Origin: DATDCY01 sp031406795 [NCBI: Candidatus Rokuibacteriota bacterium]
GTDB lineage: Bacteria; JAUVQV01
Direction of reading: 5' to 3'
DNA length: 5,674 nucleotides
NCBI GenBank assembly: GCA_031406795.1
Contig: JANOHV010000060.1
Span: 1-5,674, forward strand
Shown here: in pieces, positions 5,517 to 5,674 of the stretch
How positions within the stretch are numbered: position 1 is the first letter of the stretch
Layout of the letters: each line of letters opens with the position of its first letter
The notes under the pieces: model-generated
Database searches by the model: none
Told to the model about the DNA's origin: nothing
What the model saw: only the letters and a program-made list of their open reading frames with translations
Translations under genes and position numbers: made by a program

Positions 5517-5674
5517 TCGTTCTCAAGGACTACCAGAACCGGGTGCTCGACTCGCTGCGGGAGTTCTTTCGCTCCTGCGCGAGCGACGGCAGTCCGGCCG
5601 CGGCCTTCAGGCGCGTCCAGGAGCTGACCGGGCAGAAACCGACCAACTACCTTCCGGTTGTAGGGGCCGATCTC
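5513..5674 (+). CDS. res: Type III restriction Res subunit, 5' end only (runs off the window)
   Basis: The first 54 codons of a gene open to the window edge, starting at an ATG that overlaps the mod stop in ATGA, a typical translational-coupling junction. The N terminus MIVLKDYQNRVLDSLREFF resembles the opening of DEAD/SF2 helicase-type Res proteins, where a Q-motif-like segment precedes Walker A. Res is the ATP-dependent translocase and endonuclease that works with Mod. None of its helicase motifs or the PD-(D/E)XK nuclease falls inside the window, so intactness cannot be judged. The assignment rests on the N-terminal pattern and on its position after mod. Confidence 0.8.
   Translation, partial: MIVLKDYQNRVLDSLREFFRSCASDGSPAAAFRRVQELTGQKPTNYLPVVGADL

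Overview
The window looks like chromosomal DNA from a GC-rich Gram-negative bacterium. It codes for a periplasmic adaptor of a tripartite pump, which needs an outer membrane. The sequence alone does not give the genus. No rRNA, tRNA, CRISPR array or transposase was seen. All recognised genes are on the + strand.

Layout: (1) 1-260 is a leader with a perfect 9-bp hairpin and a good sigma70-type promoter. (2) 261-2335 is a two-gene efflux module: an HlyD/MacA-like adaptor and a MacB/LolD-type ABC ATPase. The ATPase has lost the Walker A lysine and the following serine, and the FtsX/MacB-type permease expected next is absent. (3) 2336-2557 is lower in GC. It holds a strong intrinsic terminator and a promoter whose spacer carries the perfect palindrome AACCTATAGGTT. 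(4) 2558-3881 is a tightly packed three-gene module: a HigB/Gp49-like RelE-superfamily toxin, a HigA-like XRE antitoxin with a C-terminal extension, and a SecB-like chaperone. This is the architecture of a toxin-antitoxin-chaperone (TAC) system. (5) 3909-5674 is a type III restriction-modification locus: a complete beta-class Mod adenine methyltransferase overlapping by ATGA the first 54 codons of Res, which runs off the window.

The right half reads as a defence or stability island placed directly after a truncated, probably non-functional efflux operon. The TAC module and mod share a strand and are only 27 bp apart, so the TAC promoter may also feed the restriction-modification genes. By family knowledge, the antitoxin should neutralise the toxin and repress the promoter, and the SecB-like protein should protect the antitoxin by binding its C-terminal tail. 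Loss of the chaperone would then release the toxin.

Main items for a second look: the TAC next to type III RM; the toxin's missing conventional start, with a G-rich tract at the ribosome-binding position; the dead Walker A; and a low-GC patch covering the target-recognition region of Mod.
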